A stretch of 64,000 nt of DNA from Clusia tigrina (Eukaryota; Arthropoda; Insecta; Diptera; Clusiidae). The stretch covers positions 74,409,995-74,473,994 of the forward strand of contig OV050031.1 in assembly GCA_920105625.2 (NCBI GenBank), in the 5' to 3' direction. Below, in pieces: positions 25,890 to 36,975 of the stretch (positions are counted from its first letter, which is position 1; the number at the start of each line of letters is the position of its first letter). A model generated the notes under the pieces. It ran no database searches, was not told the origin of the DNA, and worked only from the letters and a program-made list of their open reading frames with translations. Made by a program: the position numbers and the translations under genes.

Positions 25890-27000
25890 CGTCTCAGTCG
25901 CTGCCGCTGTCGATTGAGGGGTCTGCTGCCTTCTCTATGCCTATATCTACCCCTACCTGTTTCAGTCGGTATCTTAGTCGGCGTCGCAGCCTCTGTCAGC
26001 GTCTCTGTAGGCGTCTCAGTCGCTGCCGCTGTCGATTGGTGGGGGGATGGGTCTGCTACCTTCTCTATGCCTATATCTACCCCTACCTGTTTCAGTCGGC
26101 ATCTCAGTCGGCGTCGCAGCCTCTGCCAGCGTCTCTGTAGGCGTCTCAGTCGCTTCCGCTGTCGACTGGGGGGTCTGCTGCCTTCTCTATGCCTTTATCT
26201 ACCCCTATCTGTCTCAGTCGGCGTCTTAGTCGGCGTCGCAGCCTCTGTCAACGTCTCTGTAGGCGTCTCAGTCGCTGCCGTTGTAGGTTGAGGGGTCTGC
26301 TGCCTTCTCTATGCCTATATCTACCCCTAATTGTTTCAGTCGGTAACTCAGTCGGCGTCGCAGCCTCTGTCAGCGTCTCTGTAGGCTGCTCAGTCGCTGC
26401 CGCTGTCGATTGGGGGGTCTGCTGCCTTCTCTATGCCTTTATCTACTCCTCTCTGCCTCAGTCGGCGTCTCAGCCGGCTTCGCAGCCTCTGTCAGCGTCT
26501 CTGTATGCGTCTCAGTCTTTGCCGCTGTCGATTGGAGGGGGGATGGGACTGCTACATTTTCTATGCCTATATCTACCCATCTCTGCCTCAGTCGGCGTCC
26601 CAGTGGGCGTCGCAGCCTCTGTCAGCGTCTCTGTAGGCGACTTAGTCGCTGCCACTGTCGATTGGGGGATCTGCTGCCTTCTCTACGCCTATATCTACCC
26701 CTATCTACCTCAGTCGGCGTCTCAGTGGGCGTCGCAGCCTCTGTCAGCGTCTCTGTAGGTGTCTCTGTCGCTGCCGCTGTCGATTGGGGGATCTGCTGCC
26801 TTCTCTATGCCTATATCTACCCCTATCTGCCTGAGTCGGCGTCGCAGTCGGCGTCGCAGCCTCTGCCAGCATCTCTTTAAGCGTCTCAGTCGCTGCCGCT
26901 GTCGATTGTGGGGGGTCTGCTGCCTTCTCTATGCCTATATCTACCCCTATCTGCCTGAGTCGGCGTCTCAGTCGGCGTCGCAGCCTCTGCCAGCATCTCT
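25890..27000 (+). repeat. Higher-order block R, copy 4 (truncated)
   Basis: Matches copy 3 at an offset of 3831 bp near 25937, then 3588 bp near 26189 and 3466 bp from about 26410 on. The steps are two monomers (243 bp) and one monomer (122 bp) missing relative to copy 3. It ends near 27000, where GCCAGCATCTCT joins GAACGTGTCTCAG in place of the usual TTAAGCGTCTCAG, a junction between two unit types. Confidence 0.8.
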
Positions 27001-28355
27001 GAACGTGTCTCAGTCGCTGCCGCTGTCGATTGGGGGGGGTCTGCTGCCTTCTCTATGCCTATATCTACTCCTCTCTGCCTCAGTCGGCGTCTCAGTCGGC
27101 TTCGCAGCCTCTGTCAGCGTCTCTGTAGGCGTCTCAGTCGCTGCCGCTGTCGATTGTAGGGGGGATGGGACTGCTGCCTTTTCTATGCCAATATCTACCC
27201 ATCTCTGCCTCAGTCGGCGCTCCAGTGGGCGTCGCAGCCTCTGTCAGCGTCTCTGTAGGCATCTCAGTTTCTGCCGTTGTCGATTGGGGGGTCTGCTGCC
27301 TTCTCTATGCCTATTTCTACCCCTGACTGCCTCATTCGGCGTCTCAGTCGCCGTCGCAGCCTCTTGTCAGCGTCTCTGTAGGCGTCTCAGTCGCTGCCGC
27401 TGTCGATTGGGTTGTCTGCTGCCTTACCTATGCCTATGTCTAACCCTCTCTGCCTCAGTCGGCGTCTCAGTCGGCGTCGCAGCCTCTGTCAGCGTCGCAG
27501 CCTCTGTCAGCATCTCTGTAGGCGGCTCAGTCGCTGCCGCTGTCGATTGGAGGGTCTGCTGCCTCCTCTATGCCTATATCTACCCCTATCTGCCTCAGTC
27601 GGCGTCTCAGTCGGCGTCGCAGCCTCTTGTCAGCGTCTCTGTAGGCATCTCAGTTTCTGCCGTTGTCGATTGGGGGGTCTGCTGCCTTCTCTATGCCTAT
27701 TTCTACCCCTGACTGCCTCATTCGGCGTCTCAGTCGCCGTCGCAGCCTCTTGTCAGCGTCTCTGTAGGCGTCTCAGTCGCTGCCGCTGTCGATTGGGTTG
27801 TCTGCTGCCTTCTCTATGCCTATGTCTACCCATCTCTACCTCAGTCGGGGTCTCAGTCGGCGTCGCAGCCTCTGTCAGCGTCTCTGTAGGCGTCTCAGTC
27901 GCTGCCGCTGTCGATTGGGGGGTCTGCTGCCTTCTCTATGTTTATATCTACCCCTATCTGCCTCAGTCGGCGTCTCAGTCGGCGTCGCAGCCTCTTGTCA
28001 GCGTCTCTGTAGGCATCTCAGTCGCTGCCGTTGTCGATTGGGGGGTCTGCTGCCTTCTCTATGCCTATATCTACCCCTATCTGCCCCAGTCGGCGTCACA
28101 GTCGGCTTCGCAGCCTCTGTCAGCGTCTCTGTAGGCGTCTCAGTCGCTGCCGCTGTCGATTGGGGGAGTCTGCAGCCTTCTCTATGCCAATATTTACTAC
28201 TATCTGCCTCTGTTGGCATCTCAGTCGGCGTCGCAGCCTCTATCAGCGTCTCTGTATGCATCTCAGTTGATGCCGCTGTCGATTGGGTTGTCTGCTGCCT
28301 TACCTATGCCTATGTCTACCCTTATCTGCCTCAGTCGGCGTCGCAGTCGCTGCCG
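27001..28355 (+). repeat. Composite satellite segment with a 386-bp tandem repeat
   Basis: A stretch containing CATCTCAGTTTCTGCCGTTG, then TATTTCTACCCCTGACTGCC and CATTCGGCGTCTCAGTCGCC, starts at 27258 and is repeated at 27644 (offset 386 bp, about three monomers). Both repeats run into GATTGGGTTGTCTGCTGCC. The remaining monomers are ordinary 121-122 bp units with CCGTTG variants. No gene or non-repeat sequence is present. Confidence 0.8.
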
Positions 28356-29071
28356 CTGTCGACTGGGGGGTCTGCCGCCTTCTCTATGCCAATATCTACC
28401 CATCTCTGCCTCAGTCGGGGTCACAGTCGGCGTCGCAGCCTCTGTCAGTGTCTCTGTAGGCGTCTCAGTCGCTGCCGCTGTCGATTGGGGGTCTGCTTCC
28501 TTCTCTATGCCTATATCTACCCTTATCTGCCTCAGTCGGCGTCTCAGTCGGCGTCGCAGCCTCTGTCAGCGTCTCTGTAGGCATCTCAGTCGCTGCCGTT
28601 GTCGATTGGGGTGTCTGCTGCCTTCTCTATGCCTATATCTATCCCTATCTGCCTCAGTCGGCGTCGCAGTCGCTGCCGCTGTCGACTGGGGGGGTCTGCT
28701 GCCTTCTCTATGCCAATATCTACCCCATCTCTGCCTCAGTCGGGGGTCTCAGTCGGCGTCGCAGCCTCTGTCAGTGTCTCTGTAGGCGTCTCAGTCGCTG
28801 CCGCTGTCGATTGGGGGTCTGCTGCCCTTCTCTATCCCTATATTTACCTCTATCTGCCTCAGTCGGCATCTCAGTCGGCGTCGCAGCCTCTATCAGCGTC
28901 TCTGTTGGCGTCTCAGTTGTTGCCGCTGTCGATTGGGTTGTCTGCTGCCCTCTCTATGCCTATGTCTTACCATCTCTGCCTCAGTCGGCGTCCTAGTTGG
29001 CGTCGCAGCCTCTGTCAGCGTCGCAGCCTCTGTGAGCGTCTCTGTAAGCGTCTCAGTAGCTGCCGCTGTCT
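28356..29071 (+). repeat. Block Q doublet (GCTTCC / CAGTCGGGGTC units) and lead-in to block P
   Basis: A group of about three monomers (CATCTCTGCCTCAGTCGGGG, then GTCTGCTTCCTTCTC, then GTAGGCATCTCAGTCGC) starts near 28387 and starts again near 28714. The same group appears as a tandem pair at 32362 and 32685 (offset 323 bp). The second group here has extra single bases (TACCCCATC at ~28733 and CAGTCGGGGGTC at ~28742) absent from the other three. From about 28800 it leads into the unit that opens block P. Confidence 0.75.
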
Positions 29072-32000
29072 ATTGGGGGGTCTGGTGCATTGTCTATGCC
29101 TTTATCTATCCCTATCTGCCTCAGTCGGCGTCTCAGTCGTCGTCGCAGCTCTGTGAACATCTCTGTAGGCGTCTCAGTCGCTGCCGCTGTCGATTGGGGG
29201 GTCTGCTGCCTTCTCTATGCCAATATCTACCCATCTCTGCCTCAGTCGGCGTCTCAGTCGGCGTCGCAGCCTCTGTCAGCCTCTCTGAATGCGTCTCAGT
29301 CGCTGCCGCTGTCGATTGGGGGGTCTGCTGCCTTCTCTATGCCTATATCTATCCCTATCTGCCCGCAGTCGGCGTCTCAGGTCGGCGTCGCAGCCTCTGT
29401 GAGCATCTCTGTAGGCATCTCAGTCGCTGCGGCTGTCGATTGGGGGGTCTGAGACCTTCTCTTTGCCTATATCTACCCCAATCTGTCTCAGTCGGCATCT
29501 CAGTCGGCATCGCAGCCTCTGTCAGCGTCTATGTAGGCGTCTCAGTCACTGCCGCTGTCGATTGGGGGGGGTCTGCTGCCTTCTCTATGCCAATATCTAC
29601 CCTTATCTGCCTCAGTCGGCGTCTCAGCCGGCGTCGCAGAATCTGTCAGCGTCTCTGAATGCGTCTCAGTCGCCGCCGCTGTCGATTGGGGGTCTGATGC
29701 CTTCTCTTTGCCTATATCGACCCCGTATCTGCCTCAGTCGGCATCTCAGTCGGTGTCCGCAGCCTCTGCCAGCGTCTCTGAAGGCGTCTCATTTGTTGCC
29801 GCTGTCGATTGGGGGTCTGCTGCCTTCTCTATGCCCATATTTTACCCCTATTTGCCTCAGTCGGTGTCTCAGTCGGTGTCGCAGCCTCTTGTCAGCGTCT
29901 CTGTAGGCATCTCAGTCGCCGCCCCAGTCGATTGGGGGTCTGCTGCCTTCTGTATGCCTATATCTGCCTGTATCTGCCTCAGTCGGCATCTCAGTCGGCG
30001 TCGCAGCCTCTATCAGCATCTCTGTAGGCGTCTCAGTTGTTGCCGCTGTCGATTGATGGCTCTGCTGCCCTTCTCTATGTCCTATATCTACCCCTACCTG
30101 CCTCAGTCGGCATCTCAGTCGGCGTCGCAGCCTCTGTATGCGTCCTCAGTTGTTGCTGCTGTCGATTGGAGGGTCTGCTACCTTCTCTATGCCTATATCT
30201 ACCCCTATCTGCCTCAGTCGGCGTCTCAGTCGGTGTCGCAGCCTCTTGTCAGCGTCTCTGTAGGCTTCTCAGTCGCTGCCGTTGTCGATTGGGAGGTCTG
30301 CTGCCTTCTCTATGCCTATATCTACCCCAATTTGCCTCAGTCGGTGTCTCAGTCGGCGTCGCAGCTTCTTGTCAGCGTCTCTGTAGGCATCTCTGTCGCT
30401 GCCGTAGTCGATTGGGTGTCTGCTGCCTTCTGTATGCCTATATCTGCCCCTATCTGCCTCAGTCGGCATCTCAGTCGGCGTCGCAGCCTCTATCAGCGTC
30501 TCTGTATGCATCTCAATTGATGCCGCAGTCGATTGGGTTGTCTGCTGCCTTCTCTATGCCTATGTCTAACCCTCTCTGCCTCAGTCGGCTTCTCAGTCGG
30601 CGTCGCAGCCTCTGTCAGCGTCTCTGTAGGCGTCTCAGTCGCTGCCGCTGTCGATTGGGGGTCTGCTGCCTTCTCTATGCCTATATCCACCCCTATCTGC
30701 CTCAGTCGGCGTCTCAGTCGGCGTCGCAGCCTCTTGTCAGCGTCTCTGTAGGCGTCTCAGTAGCTGCAATTGTCGATTGGGGGGGTCTGCTGCCTTCTCT
30801 ATGCCTATATCTACCCCTATCTGCCTCAGTCGGCGTCTCAATCGGCATCGCAGCCATTGTCAGCGTCTATGTAGGCGTCTCAGTCGCTGCCGCTGTCGAT
30901 TGGGGGTGTCTGCTGCCTTCTCTATTCCTATATCTACACCTACCTGCCTCAGTCGGCGTCTAGCGTCTATGTAGGCGTCTCAGTCACTGCCGCTGTCGAT
31001 TGGGGGTGTCTGCTGCCTTCTCAATGCCAATATCTACCCTTATCAGCCTCAGTCGGCGTCGCAGCCTCTGTCAGCGTCTCTGAATGCGTCCTCAGTCGCT
31101 GCCGCTGTCGATTGGGGGGTCTGCTGCCTTCTCTATGCCTTTATCTACCCCTATCTGCCTCAGTCGGCGTCTCAGTCGGCGTCGCAGCCGCTTGTCAGCC
31201 TCTCTGAATCCGTCGCAGTCGCTGCCGCTGTCGACTGGGGGGTCTGCTGCCTTCTCTATGCCTATATCTACCCCTACCTGCCTCAGTCGGCGTCTCAGTC
31301 GGCGTCGCAGCATCTTGTCAGCGTCTCTGTAGGCGTCTCAGTCACTGCCGCTGTTGATTGGGGGGTCTGCTGCCTTCTCTATGCCTATATCTACCCCTAT
31401 CTGCCTCAGTCGGCGTCTCAGTCGGCGTCGCAGCCTCTGTCAGCGTCTCTGAATCCGTCTCAGTCGCTGCCGCTGTCGATTGGGGGTCTGCTGCCTTCTC
31501 TATGCCTTTATCTACCCCTATCTGCCTCAGTCGGCGTCTCAGTCGGCGTCGCAGCCGCTTGTCAGCGTCTCTGTAGGCGTCTCAGTCACTGCCGCTGTTG
31601 ATTGTGGGGTCTGCTGCCTTCTCTATGCCTATGCCTAACCCTCTCTGCCTCAGTCGGCGTCGCAGCCTCTGCCGGCGTCCCAGCCTCTGTCAGCGTCTCT
31701 GTAGGCGTCTCAGTCGCTTCCGCTGTCGATTGGGGGTCTGCTGCCTTCTCAATGCCAATATCTACCCCTATCTGCCTCAGTCGGCGTCTCAGTCGGCGTC
31801 GCAGCCGCTTGTCAGCCTCTCTGAATCCGTCGCAGTCGCTGCCGCTGTCGACTGGGGGGTCTGCTGCCTTCTCTATGCCTATATCTACCCCTACCTGCCT
31901 CAGTCGGCGTCTCAGTCGGCGTCGCAGCATCTTGTCAGCGTCTCTGTAGGCGTCTCAGTCGCTGCCGCTGTCGATTGGGGGGTCTGCTGCCTTCTCTCTG

Positions 32001-32335
32001 CCTATGTCTACCCTTATCTGCCTCAGTCGGCGTCTCAGTGGGCGTCGCAGCCCTGTCAGCGTCTCTGTAGGTGTCTCAGTCGCTGCCGCTGTCGATTGGG
32101 GGATCTGCTGCCTTCTCTACGCCTATATCTACCCCTATCTGCCTCAGTCGGCGTCTCAGTGGGCGTCGCAGCCCTGTCAGCGTCTCTGTAGGTGTCTCAG
32201 TCGCTGCCGCTGTCGATTGGGGGATCTGTTGCCTTCTCTATGCCTATATCTAAACCTATCTGCCTGAGCCGGCGTCTCAGTCGGCGTCGCAGCCTCTGCC
32301 AGCATCTCTTTAAGCGTCTCAGTCGCTGCCGCTGT
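29072..32335 (+). repeat. Higher-order block P, partial copy 3
   Basis: Opens with the GGTCTGGTGCATTGTC unit of copy 2 (offset 22234-22237). The offset from copy 2 is 22366 bp near 30300-30700 and 22027 bp near 32071-32250, so several monomers have been gained and lost. A deletion near 30961 joins GTCGGCGTCT directly to AGCGTCTATGTAGG. About ten extra single bases relative to the other copies occur between 28731 and 31091. It ends near 32335 by joining a Q group. Confidence 0.83.
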
Positions 32336-32899
32336 CGACTGGGGGGTCTGCTGCCTTCTCTATGCCAATATCTACCCATCTCTGCCTCAGTCGGGGTCTC
32401 AGTCGGCGTCGCAGCCTCTGTCAGTGTCTCTGTAGGCGTCTCAGTCGCTGCCGCTGTCGATTGGGGGTCTGCTTCCTTCTCTATGCCTATATCTACCCTT
32501 ATCTGCCTCAGTCGGCGTCTCAGTCGGCGTCGCAGCCTCTGTCAGCGTCTCTGTAGGCATCTCAGTCGCTGCCGTTGTCGATTGGGGTGTCTGCTGCCTT
32601 CTCTATGCCTATATCTATCCCTATCTGCCTCAGTCGGCGTCGCAGTCGCTGCCGCTGTCGACTGGGGGGTCTGCTGCCTTCTCTATGCCAATATCTACCC
32701 ATCTCTACCTCAGTCGGGGTCTCAGTCGGCGTCGCAGCCTCTGTCAGTGTCTCTGTAGGCGTTTCAGTCGCTGCCGCTGTCGATTGGGGGTCTGCTTCCT
32801 TCTCTATGCCTATATCTACCCTTATCTGCCTCAGTCGGCGTCTCAGTCGGCGTCGCAGCCTCTGTCAGCGTCTCTGTAGGCATCTCAGTCGCTGCCGTT
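32336..32899 (+). repeat. Block Q tandem pair, 323-bp offset
   Basis: Two successive groups of CAGTCGGGGTCTCAGTCGG, GTCAGTGTCTCTG and GTCTGCTTCCTTCTC monomers at about 32340-32660 and 32661-32899. They are nearly identical to the pair at 28360-28800 but without the extra single bases seen there. Because Q precedes P in both places, Q-Q-P behaves as a composite repeat. Confidence 0.78.
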
Positions 32900-35800
32900 G
32901 TCGATTGGGGGGTCTGCTGCCTTCTCTATGCCTATATCTATCCCTATCTGCCGCAGTCGGCGTCTCAGTCGGCGTCGCAGCCTCTGTGAGCATCTCTGTA
33001 GGCATCTCAGTCGCTGCGGCTGTCGATTGGGGGTCTGAGACCTTCTCTTTGCCTATATCTACCCCAATCTGTCTCAGTCGGCATCTCAGTCGGCATCGCA
33101 GCCTCTGTCAGCGTCTATGTAGGCGTCTCAGTCACTGCCGCTGTCGATTGGGGGGGTCTGCTGCCTTCTCTATGCCAATATCTACCCTTATCTGCCTCAG
33201 TCGGCGTCGCAGAATCTGTCAGCGTCTCTGAATGCGTCTCAGTCGCCGCCGCTGTCGATTGGGGGTCTGATGCCTTCTCTTTGCCTATATCGACCCGTAT
33301 CTGCCTCAGTCGGCATCTCAGTCGGTGTCGCAGCCTCTGCCAGCGTCTCTGAAGGCGTCTCATTGGTTGCCGCTGTCGATTGGGGGTCTGCTGCCTTCTC
33401 TATGCCCATATTTACCCCTATTTGCCTCAGTCGGTGTCTCAGTCGGTGTCGCAGCCTCTTGTCAGCGTCTCTGTAGGCATCTCAGTCGCCGCCCTAGTCG
33501 ATTGGGGGTCTGCTGCCTTCTGTATGCCTATATCTGCCTGTATCTGCCTCAGTCGGCATCTCAGTCGGCGTCGCAGCCTCTATCAGCATCTCTGTAGGCG
33601 TCTCAGTTGTTGCCGCTGTCGATTGATGGCTCTGCTGCCTTCTCTATGTCTATATCTACCCCTACCTGCCTCAGTCGGCATCTCAGTCGGCGTCGCAGCC
33701 TCTGTATGCGTCTCAGTTGTTGCTGCTGTCGATTGGAGGGTCTGCTGCCTTCTCTATGCCTATATCTACCCCTATCTGCCTCAGTCGGCGTCTCAGTCGG
33801 TGTCGCAGCCTCTTGTCAGCGTCTCTGTAGGCTTCTCAGTCGCTGCCGTTGTCGATTGGGAGGTCTGCTGCCTTCTCTATGCCTATATCTACCCCAATTT
33901 GCCTCAGTCGGTGGTCTCAGTCGGCGTCGCAGCTTCTTGTCAGCGTCTCTGTAGGCATCTCTGTCGCTGCCGTAGTCGATTGGGTGTCTGCTGCCTTCTG
34001 TATGCCTATATCTGCCCCTATCTGCCTCAGTCGGCATCTCAGTCGGCGTCGCAGCCTCTATCAGCGTCTCTGTATGCATCTCAATTGATGCCGCAGTCGA
34101 TTGGGTTGTCTGCTGCCTTCTCTATGCCTATGTCTAACCCTCTCTGCCTCAGTCGGCTTCTCAGTCGGCATCGCAGCCATTGTCAGTGTCTACTGTCTTC
34201 TCTATGTGGGTGTCTGCTGTCTTCTCTATGCCAATATCTACCCTTATCAGCCTCAGTCGGCGTCGCAGCCTCTGTCAGCGTCTCTGAATGCGTCTCAGTC
34301 GCTGCCGCTGTCGATTGGGGGTCTGCTGCCTTCTCTATGCCTTTATCTACCCCTATCTGCCTCAGTCGGCGTCTCAGTCGGCGTCGCAGCCGCTTGTCAG
34401 CCTCTCTGAATCCGTCTCAGTCGCTGCCGCTGTCGATTGGGGGTCTGCTGCCTTCTCTATGCCTATATCTACCCCTACCTGTTTCAGTCGGTATCCCAGT
34501 CGGCGTCGCAGCCTCTGTCAGCGTCTCTGTAGGCGTCTCAGTCGCTGCCGCTGTCGATTGGGGGCTCTGCTGCCTTCTCTCTGCCTATGTATACCCTTAT
34601 CTGCCTCAGTCGGCGTCTCAGTCAGCGTCGCAGCCTCTGTCAGCCTCTCTGAACGTGTCTCAGTCGCTGCCGCTGTCGATTGGAGGGGTCTGCTGCCTTC
34701 TCTATGCCTATATCTACCCCTATCTGCCTCAGTCGGCGTCGCAGTCGCTGCCGCTGTCGATTGGGGGGTCTGCTGCCTTCTCTATGCCTATATCTACCCC
34801 TATCTGCCTCAGTCGGCGTCTCAGTCGGCGTCGCAGCATCTTGTCAGCGTCTCTGTAGGCGTCTCAGTCACTGCCGCTGTTGATTGGGGGGTCTGCTGCC
34901 TTCTCTATGCCTATATCTACCCCTATCTGCCTCAGTCGGCGTCTCAGTCGGCGTCGCAGCCTCTGTCAGCGTCTCTGAATCCGTCTCAGTCGCTGCCGCT
35001 GTCGATTGGGGGTCTGCTGCCTTCTCTATGCCTTTATCTACCCCTATCTGCCTCAGTCGGCGTCTCAGTCGGCGTCGCAGCCGCTTGTCAGCGTCTCTGT
35101 AGGCATCTCAGTCACTGCCGCTGTGATTGTGGGGTCTGCTGCCTTCTCTATGCCTATGCCTAACCCTCTCTGCCTCAGTCGGCGTCGCAGCCTCTGCCGG
35201 CGTCCCAGCCTCTGTCAGCGTCTCTGTAGGCGTCTCAGTCGCTTCCGCTGTCGACTGGGGGGTCTGCTGCCTTCTCAATGCCAATATCTACCCCTATCTG
35301 CCTCAGTCGGCGTCTCAGTCGGCGTCGCAGCCTCTGTCAGCCTCTCTGAATCCGTCTCAGTCGCTGCCGCTGTCGATTGGGGGTCTGCTGCCTTCTCTAT
35401 GCCTATATCTACCCCTACCAGTTTCAGTCGGTATCCCAGTCGGCGTCGCAGCCTCTGTCAGCGTCTCTGTAGGCGTCTCAGTCGCTGCCTCTGTCGATTG
35501 GGGGGTCTGCTGCCTTCTCTCTGCCTATGTCTACCCTTATCTGCCTCAGTCGGCGTCTCAGTGGGCGTCGCAGCCCTGTCAGCGTCTCTGTAGGTGTCTC
35601 AGTCGCTGCCGCTGTCGATTGGGGGATCTGCTGCCTTCTCTACGCCTATATCTACCCCTATCTGCCTGAGCCGGCGTCTCAGTCGGCGTCGCAGCCTCTG
35701 CCAGCATCTCTTTAAGCGTCTCAGTCGCTGCCGCTGTCGATTGGGGGGTCTGCTGCCTTCTCTATGCCTATGTCTACCCTTATCTACCTCAGTCGGCGTC

Positions 35801-36100
35801 TCAGTCAGCGTCGCAGCCTCTGTCAGCCTCTCTGAACGTGTCTCAGTCGCTGCCGCTGTCGATTGGGCGGTCTGCTGCCTTCTCTATGCCTATATCTACT
35901 CCTGTCTGCTTCAGTCGGCGTCTCAGTCGGCTTCGCAGCCTCTGTCAGCGTCTCTGTAGGCGTCTCAGTCGCTGCCGCTGTCGATTGGAGGGGGGATGGG
36001 ACTGCTGCCTTTTCTATGCCAATATCTACCCATCTCTGCCTCAGTCGGCGTCCCAGTGGGCGTCGCAGCCTCTGTCAGCGTCTCTGTATGCGACTCAGTC
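32900..36100 (+). repeat. Higher-order block P, partial copy 4
   Basis: Offset from copy 2 is 25822 bp at 33115-33600 and 25429 bp at about 35838-36100. The monomer order matches copies 2 and 3, including TATATCGACCCGTATC (~33288) and CATCTCAATTGATGCC (~34077). It lacks the extra single bases of copy 3, so it serves as the cleaner reference for that region. It contains the rearranged stretch at 34185-34232. Confidence 0.82.
34185..34232 (+). repeat. Rearranged, truncated monomers with a 14-bp duplication
   Basis: The unit breaks after GCCATTGTCAGTGTCTA and joins CTGTCTTCTCTATG (34193-34206), then TGGGTGTCTG, then CTGTCTTCTCTATG again (34217-34230) before resuming GCCAATATC. Normal monomer sequence between the GTCAGCGTC motif and the G-tract is missing. 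Copies 1 and 2 have intact units here (around 2900-3060 and 8490-8660). Confidence 0.78.
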
Positions 36101-36864
36101 GCTGCCACTGTCGATTGGGGGATCTGCTGCCTTCTCTACGCCTATATCTTCCCCTATCTGCCTCAGTCGGCGTCTCAGTGGGCGTCGCAGCCTCTGGCAG
36201 CGTCTCTGTAGGCGTCTCAGTCGCTTCCGCTGTCGACTGGGGGGGGTCTGCTGCCTTCTCTATGCTAATATCTACCCCTATCTGCCTCAGTCGGCGTCTC
36301 AGTCAGCGTTGCAGCCTCTGTCAGCCTCTCTGAACGCGTCTCAGTCGCTGCCGCTGTCGATTGGGGGGTCTGCTGCCTTCTCTATGCCTATATCTACCCC
36401 TACCTGTTTCAGTCGGTATCTCAGTCGGCGTCGCAGCCTCTGTCAGCGTCTCTGTATGCGTCTCAGTTGTTGCCGCTGTCGATTGGGTTGTCTGCTGCCT
36501 TCTCTATGCCTATGCCTAACCCTCTCTGCCTCAGTCGGCGTCGCAGCTTCTGCCGGCGTCCCAGCCTCTGTCAGCGTCTCTGTAGGCGTCTCAGTCGCTG
36601 CCGCTGTCGATTGAGGGGTCTGCTGCCTTCTCTATGCCTATATCTACCCCTACCTGTTTCAGTCGGTATCTTAGTCAGCGTCGCAGCCTCTGTCAGCGTC
36701 TCTGTAGGCGTCTCAGTCGCTGCCGCTGTCGATTGGGGGGTCTGCTGCCTTCTCTATGCCTATATCTACTCCTCTCTGCCTCAGTCGGTGTCTCAGTCGG
36801 CTTCGCAGCCTCTGTCAGCGTCTCTGTAGGCGTCTCAGTCGTTGCCGCTGTCGATTGGAGGGGG
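36101..36864 (+). repeat. R-like satellite segment at the end of domain A
   Basis: Monomers with TATATCTTCCCCTATC, GTTTCAGTCGGTATCTCAGTC, CAGTTGTTGCCGC and GCCTATGCCTAACCC follow in the same order as 25430-25980 in block R. The last recognisable domain-A unit carries GATTGGAGGGGG at 36853-36864. Confidence 0.75.
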
Positions 36865-36975
36865 TCTGTCAGCGTATCTGTAGGCGTCTCAGTCGTTGCC
36901 ACTGTCGATTGGGGGATCTGCTGTCTTCTCTATGCCTATATATACCCCGATCAGCCTCTCTCGGCGTCCCTGTAG
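36865..36975 (+). repeat. Boundary zone between two satellite subfamilies, truncated monomers
   Basis: At 36865 the G-tract joins directly to TCTGTCAGCGTATCTG, so the TCTGCTGCC to GCAGCC part of a monomer (roughly 70-80 bp) is missing. The next unit also has a deletion of about 18 bp, giving CCCCGATCAGCCTCTCTCGG at ~36946. Upstream units are mainly 122-bp domain-A types. Downstream units are the 110-bp, GTTTCTGTAGGCC and TGTGCTTCAG types of domain B. Confidence 0.75.
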
